Assembly: GCA_041486955.1 (NCBI GenBank)
Contig: JBGPML010000013.1
Coordinates: 1 to 16,088, forward strand
Length of the DNA stretch: 16,088 bases
Origin: JBGPML01 sp041486955
Lineage (GTDB): Bacteria; Patescibacteriota; UBA1384; 2-12-FULL-50-11; DASWYB01
Direction of reading: 5' to 3'
Each line of letters starts with the position of its first letter. Within the stretch, counting starts at the first letter, position 1. The notes beneath the pieces are model-generated. The model did no database searches. It worked only from the letters and a program-made list of their open reading frames with translations, and was not told where the DNA came from. The translations under genes were made by a program, and so were the position numbers. Below are positions 12,881 to 16,088 of this stretch, piece after piece.

Positions 12881-12894
12881 CCGAAGGGTGTCAC

Positions 12895-12930
12895 GGCTGC
12901 CAGATGAAGTCTGTCTGGCAGCCATTTCTA
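12895..12930 (+). terminator. Terminator of the four-helix membrane protein gene
   Basis: A perfect 10-bp stem, GGCTGCCAGA with TCTGGCAGCC (12895-12904 and 12914-12923), is followed by ATTTCT. A smaller GTGAC/GTCAC hairpin lies just upstream (12877-12895). Confidence 0.65.
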
Positions 12931-12939
12931 TAAGTTGTA

Positions 12940-13116
12940 ATGCCGCTCACTGACTTTTTACGTAAACCGGGTATTATTGCCATCGCTCTGGGCAGTGATT
13001 ATCTGAGGGTGGAACAGGGCGGCCCTATACGGTTAGTAATTCCGCACCTCGAAGGTTGGTATAGTGTTAAAGCCTTACTATCACTCGATTTTTCTGACCA
13101 CTTACCAGGAGTTTAA
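12940..13116 (+). pseudogene. 58-codon fragment like the C-terminal part of a molybdopterin-binding oxidoreductase
   Basis: ATG 12940 opens a 58-codon frame that begins MPLTDFL and ends HLPGV. YLRVEQGGPIRLVIP, then HLEGWYSVKALLSLDFSD, match the end of sulfite-oxidase/MsrP-like oxidoreductase molybdopterin domains (GxPLRLVVP..YG..SVKWL..I). Full domains have about 150-200 residues, so most of the enzyme, including the cofactor Cys region, is missing; the start may fuse a short upstream piece. TATAAG (12929-12934) just before the ATG could give a leaderless transcript. The stop overlaps the next ATG (TAATG), so the frame may persist as a translated coupling peptide or as a remnant. Similarity was judged by eye. 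Confidence 0.55.
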
Positions 13117-13349
13117 TGAAAAACAATAGCATACCAAAAAGCATGCATCATATTCGCGGCAGCGCTCTTCTTTTGTGGCAGCGCGTTTTTGTGGCATTGT
13201 TCGTCGTTGATACAGTATACGCCGGTTTGTTACTCGGGACAAAAGCCTCATTCCTGATAGTCGTGGGAATAGTTGTTATGCTTTGGTTTGTCGCTACGCT
13301 ACGTCATATATTATCTCGAGTGTCTATGCCCCGCTTTTTTCACACCTAG
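13116..13349 (+). CDS. Small two-helix membrane protein
   Basis: The 77-residue product has helices at about 17-41 and 45-62 with a basic N-terminus (KNNSIPKSMHHIRGS) and a basic C-terminal tail (RHILSRVSMPRFFHT). Its ATG overlaps the stop of the preceding molybdopterin-like fragment (TAATG). CAGGAG (13105-13110) provides an SD at five bases. Its His residues, H11, H12 and H64, might bind a cofactor if it was once the membrane partner of the oxidoreductase, but this is speculation. I recognise no family. It converges on the next gene with only 15 bases between them, and no terminator is evident. Confidence 0.65.
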   Translation: MKNNSIPKSMHHIRGSALLLWQRVFVALFVVDTVYAGLLLGTKASFLIVVGIVVMLWFVATLRHILSRVSMPRFFHT

Positions 13350-13364
13350 ACTCACTCAGCACTC

Positions 13365-15110
13365 TTATCGCAAATTTGTTCTAAACGATAACCGACTGGA
13401 AGTCACGGTGCTCCCGTCTGCCCCGTTGCTGGTTATCTGATAATAGTATTTTGTATATCGGCTCAGGTTGTTAATCATGACCGTATGAGTTGTTCCGACA
13501 ACACTTTCGGTGACTTGTCCACCGGTCATCCCCGTAGTTTTGCCATATTTAATCGTCCACTTGCTCGGTCCTTGGGTCGTTCCCTGGATCGTTATGCTAT
13601 TGGCAGTCTTTTTCGCAATTCGGAACGATAAAATTTTGGCGTCTGGTGTGAGAGCCGGTGTCGGCGTAGTTGTGGGAGTGGGAGTAGGCGTTGTCGTGGG
13701 TGTCGGTGTTGGGGTACCGGTATCAGTTGATAACGAAAGGGCGCCAAGCTGATAATATTGCTGGGCTACATAGCGGAAGAATCCACCATCGTCATCTTTG
13801 GCATAGGGTGTGGTTAAGGTTACACCATCAACTGATAAACTAGGCGGTGTCCCGGCTGCTGCTAACACAGACGAAATACTGGTAGTTGAACCGTGGTAGG
13901 TTAGAGGGGCAAAATTGGTCGCACCATCGTTAATACTGTCGGCGTAGTCGCTCTGCTCATATGCCCCCCGACCAAATATAAAGGCAACAACTCCAGCATC
14001 AAGATACTGATTGATCAATGTCTTGTCATTAACATCTAATATTTTTTCGACATGATTATCCTGGTAGTGATTAGTTGTATTATTTTCCGCCCTCATTTTA
14101 GTATTGCCAACGGGAATTTGCCATTGCATCAGTCGTTTATTGGTGAGGCCCGATAAAGTCTTAAGCCACAAGAGGTCGTAGTGATAATCATTCGAGTCCC
14201 ACCAGCCATTCGGGTTATGCCACGCTAGATCATAATAAGCCGCATCACGATCCAAGGGATCATCGGCTAACAGATCATAGTTAGCATTCAACGAGTTAAA
14301 GAAGTTAGCCGAGCGGGTGGCTAGAGATGTAATCTCCGCATCTGTGTAGGTTCCAACGTGAGGATCTATCCCGGTTCCCCAATCGCTCTCGTGCAAGACG
14401 ACTAATACATTTGGGGCATAGATATCACGGAGTTTAACCACAGCTTGGGCAAAACCGGCGGCATTATTTGGCAACCCTGAGAGCTCGGCCAAACCGGTTG
14501 AAGCGACTGCGGCTGGAATCGTGGTGGCCTCGTCTGTCGAGCTAACCTGTTGCTCCATATAGCCCCACAAATCAGGCTCAACGTGCAAAATAATTGGTTT
14601 ATTGGGAGATTGTGCAGCAAGGGAATAGAATAGTTTGAGGTCATTATAGTAACTGGTCATCTTAGTCGAGTCGCTCATGACTTGAACTTCGCCGGCACCC
14701 TCATTATATGAAGCTAAAGAGAGCATATTATAATACGTAAAGAACGGGGTGATATTGTTCTGATTGGCGTCAGTGATGAAATTTTTCACATACGCACCTG
14801 ATTTTGTCGTGCCATCAGAAGTTCCCCAAGTTAGCCATGGACACCACTGACAGGTGTCGGAACCGGACGTGAGGTAGTGATACATAAAACCTACCGGCGC
14901 GGTAGCTTTGATTTGCGCTCCATCGCCAGGTTCGGCGACCATACCGAGCTGTAACGTAGGATAAGGCCACTGACTCGGTAATGGGGGAAGATTTCCGGCC
15001 GCTCGCGCATTTGAATTATTGTGGCCGCTTAAACCTTGGGTAAGAAACGAAATAACAATTAATGAAAATAATACGATCGAACATATACCGGTCAGAATTA
15101 CTTTTTTCAC
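13365..15110 (-). CDS. Secreted glycoside-hydrolase-like barrel protein with C-terminal FnIII domain
   Basis: Translation starts at GTG 15110 with a perfect AAGGAGG three to four bases upstream. The 581-residue product has a signal peptide or N-terminal anchor (about 4-24). Residues about 45-460 look like a (beta/alpha)8 hydrolase. Candidate catalytic carboxylates end predicted strands: E178 in ILHVEPDLWGY and E241 in LVVLHESDWG. Tryptophan-rich patches (CQWCPWLTWG, HNPNGWWDSNDYHYD) could bind sugars. A Thr/Pro repeat linker (465-490) leads to an FnIII-type domain (491-580; TIKYGKTTG, LSRYTKYYYQI). No GH family is assigned with confidence. FnIII domains are typical of secreted polysaccharide-degrading enzymes. 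The gene is monocistronic and divergent from the M23-like gene. Confidence 0.78.
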   Translation of the reverse strand: MKKVILTGICSIVLFSLIVISFLTQGLSGHNNSNARAAGNLPPLPSQWPYPTLQLGMVAEPGDGAQIKATAPVGFMYHYLTSGSDTCQWCPWLTWGTSDGTTKSGAYVKNFITDANQNNITPFFTYYNMLSLASYNEGAGEVQVMSDSTKMTSYYNDLKLFYSLAAQSPNKPIILHVEPDLWGYMEQQVSSTDEATTIPAAVASTGLAELSGLPNNAAGFAQAVVKLRDIYAPNVLVVLHESDWGTGIDPHVGTYTDAEITSLATRSANFFNSLNANYDLLADDPLDRDAAYYDLAWHNPNGWWDSNDYHYDLLWLKTLSGLTNKRLMQWQIPVGNTKMRAENNTTNHYQDNHVEKILDVNDKTLINQYLDAGVVAFIFGRGAYEQSDYADSINDGATNFAPLTYHGSTTSISSVLAAAGTPPSLSVDGVTLTTPYAKDDDGGFFRYVAQQYYQLGALSLSTDTGTPTPTPTTTPTPTPTTTPTPALTPDAKILSFRIAKKTANSITIQGTTQGPSKWTIKYGKTTGMTGGQVTESVVGTTHTVMINNLSRYTKYYYQITSNGADGSTVTSSRLSFRTNLR

Positions 15111-15137
15111 GTTCCTCCTTAATTAGTATGTATGGCA

Positions 15138-15146
15138 GTTATAGCA
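15138..15146 (-). promoter_or_regulatory. Extended -10 promoter of the barrel hydrolase gene
   Basis: On the minus strand TGC (15146-15144) is directly followed by TATAAC (15143-15138). No convincing -35 is present. The start near 15131 leaves a leader of about 20 bases with the strong SD. Confidence 0.45.
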
Positions 15147-15254
15147 TGAAAGAAATTTTTGTATAGACTTTTTATTACAACATAACTTTTAATAATCATT
15201 GAAAAAAAATAGGCTGTTATGCTCCCAGGTTAGTTGACCACAGGAGGACATTCT

Positions 15255-15290
15255 ATGTTACGCTATCTATACGGAGGAAAAGATGAATAA
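15255..15290 (+). CDS. 11-codon leader ORF overlapping the M23-like gene start
   Basis: AGGAGG (15242-15247) lies seven bases before ATG 15255, the best SD arrangement in the window. The frame encodes MLRYLYGGKDE and stops at TAA 15288-15290, inside the next gene, whose ATG is 15283. Its Gly-Gly codons double as the SD (GGAGG, 15273-15277) of the main gene. Translating it would re-initiate or couple to the main gene. The peptide itself is probably not functional. Confidence 0.45.
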   Translation: MLRYLYGGKDE

Positions 15291-16088
15291 AATTATAATA
15301 TATAGTTTGATCGGACTCATCGTCGTCGGTGTTGGAGGCTTTGCCGTCTATAAGATGACTCATGGCGGTCAGAAGCAAAATGAATCGGTTGCAACAACAA
15401 GAAGTGATACCGGCTCTGGGCAAACACAATCATCAACCAAGCAATCAAACACAACGGTGTCATGGAATGAATCAGGCAATGGTTGGGTTGCTAATGGCAC
15501 TCCGCCGAGTTGTCCCGATCTGCTCAACTTGAAGACTCCGATTGATTTAACCAAAGCCACCGCAGTGCTCTACCCGGGCCAAGTTCGTGGCGGGGATTAT
15601 AAGGCGCATGGTGGTTTCCTGTTTAAAAATTCTAAAAATGACGATATCACAGTGACGGCACCTCTGGATGCGGCAGTGTATCGTGGCAGTCGCTATAACG
15701 AAGCCGGCGAAGTGCAGTATCTATTTGACTTCATTGCACCCTGCGGTATTTTATATCGTCTCGACCATTTACGAACTTTGAGCCCAGCCTTCCAACAAAT
15801 TGCCAATAGTTTCCCTGAACCGAGTGAGAGCTCTCGAACAACTAATCTTTCAACTCCCGTGACTGTTAAAGCCGGCGATCCAGTTGCCACTTCTGTCGGG
15901 TTTGTTAAGACCAACAATGTTTCGGTTGACTGGGGAGTATATGACTTGCGAGCTAAAAATACCGCATCTCAGGATTCCAGTTGGGCATCTCAGCACAGCA
16001 ATAATAGTTTGGCATCATACGCTGTTTGTTGGTTGAATGACTTGTCATCGGCGGATTCAGCCATTGCCAAAGCGCTACCAGCCGGTGA
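15283..16088 (+). CDS. Membrane-anchored degenerate M23-like (duplicated hybrid motif) protein, partial
   Basis: ATG 15283 has GGAGG five bases upstream. The frame is open for 268 codons to the right edge. One N-terminal transmembrane helix (about 5-24) is followed by a Ser/Thr/Gln-rich linker (26-60). Residues about 95-222 follow the lysostaphin/M23 fold plan: GGDYKAHGGFLF (103-114), ITVTAPLDAAVYRG (122-135), a YRLDHLRTLSP loop (159-169), and VKAGDPVATSVG (195-206). In active M23 peptidases the zinc ligands are HxxxD and HxH; here H109 lacks the Asp and the final HxH is replaced by WGVYD (217-221). It is therefore probably not a working peptidase and may bind peptidoglycan or act as a regulator. 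C77, C154 and C249 may form disulfides. The C-terminus is outside the window. Confidence 0.72.
   Translation, partial: MNKIIIYSLIGLIVVGVGGFAVYKMTHGGQKQNESVATTRSDTGSGQTQSSTKQSNTTVSWNESGNGWVANGTPPSCPDLLNLKTPIDLTKATAVLYPGQVRGGDYKAHGGFLFKNSKNDDITVTAPLDAAVYRGSRYNEAGEVQYLFDFIAPCGILYRLDHLRTLSPAFQQIANSFPEPSESSRTTNLSTPVTVKAGDPVATSVGFVKTNNVSVDWGVYDLRAKNTASQDSSWASQHSNNSLASYAVCWLNDLSSADSAIAKALPAG

Noticed and set aside
13675..13720. Short repeats that could suggest a CRISPR or tandem array
   Set aside because: They are the imperfect codon-level repeats of a Thr/Pro linker within a coding gene; there are no spacers.
13510..13752. Plus-strand frame with Val/Gly repeats
   Set aside because: It is the antisense of the Thr/Pro linker and FnIII domain of the leftward hydrolase.

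Overview
The window looks like chromosomal DNA of a bacterium with a reduced, surface-protein-rich gene set. The intermediate base composition, standard stop codons (TGA used as stop), compact genes, near-leaderless transcripts, many secreted proteins with Ser- or Thr/Pro-rich linkers and DUF4214-type repeats fit a Patescibacteria/CPR member, perhaps Saccharibacteria-like. This lineage call is an inference; no phylogenetic marker is present. Almost every transcription unit has its own -35/-10 promoter with a 17-base spacer, and several end in clear intrinsic terminators.

Layout. Positions 1-2983 hold a leftward operon: a membrane-anchored von Willebrand A (vWA) protein, a membrane-anchored dockerin-domain protein, and a secreted cohesin-domain protein that runs off the left edge. 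Positions 3050-3634 hold an orphan rightward gene with a possible zinc ribbon. A tRNA-Arg(TCG) with promoter and terminator follows (3644-3909). Positions 3957-7039 encode a secreted HEWGH metallopeptidase overlapping a DUF4214-repeat membrane protein. A small membrane protein (7102-7464) converges on a fragment of a dihydrofolate-reductase-family gene and a MazG-like pyrophosphatase. Across overlapping -10 elements lie a P-loop nucleotide kinase and a GIY-YIG protein.

A GH26-like secreted enzyme (8779-9699) precedes a 75-residue orphan protein, tRNA-Lys(CTT), a structured inverted-repeat element and a YciI-like protein. A roughly 310-base structured leader then precedes a DEAD-box RNA helicase (11168-12355). 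Next come a four-helix membrane protein, a 58-codon molybdopterin-oxidoreductase-like fragment coupled to a two-helix membrane protein, a leftward secreted glycosidase-like protein with an FnIII domain (13365-15110), and a rightward anchored M23-like protein cut by the right edge.

Theme. Much of the coding capacity goes to extracytoplasmic proteins: adhesion modules (vWA, cohesin, dockerin, Ig-like, FnIII, DUF4214) and hydrolases (metallopeptidase, GH26-like, barrel hydrolase, M23-like). This suits an organism living attached to other cells. The two observations most worth following are the cohesin/dockerin/vWA operon, and the helicase leader, where a 22-codon ORF ends inside the stem that pairs with the helicase start codon and an alternative pairing partner sits upstream.
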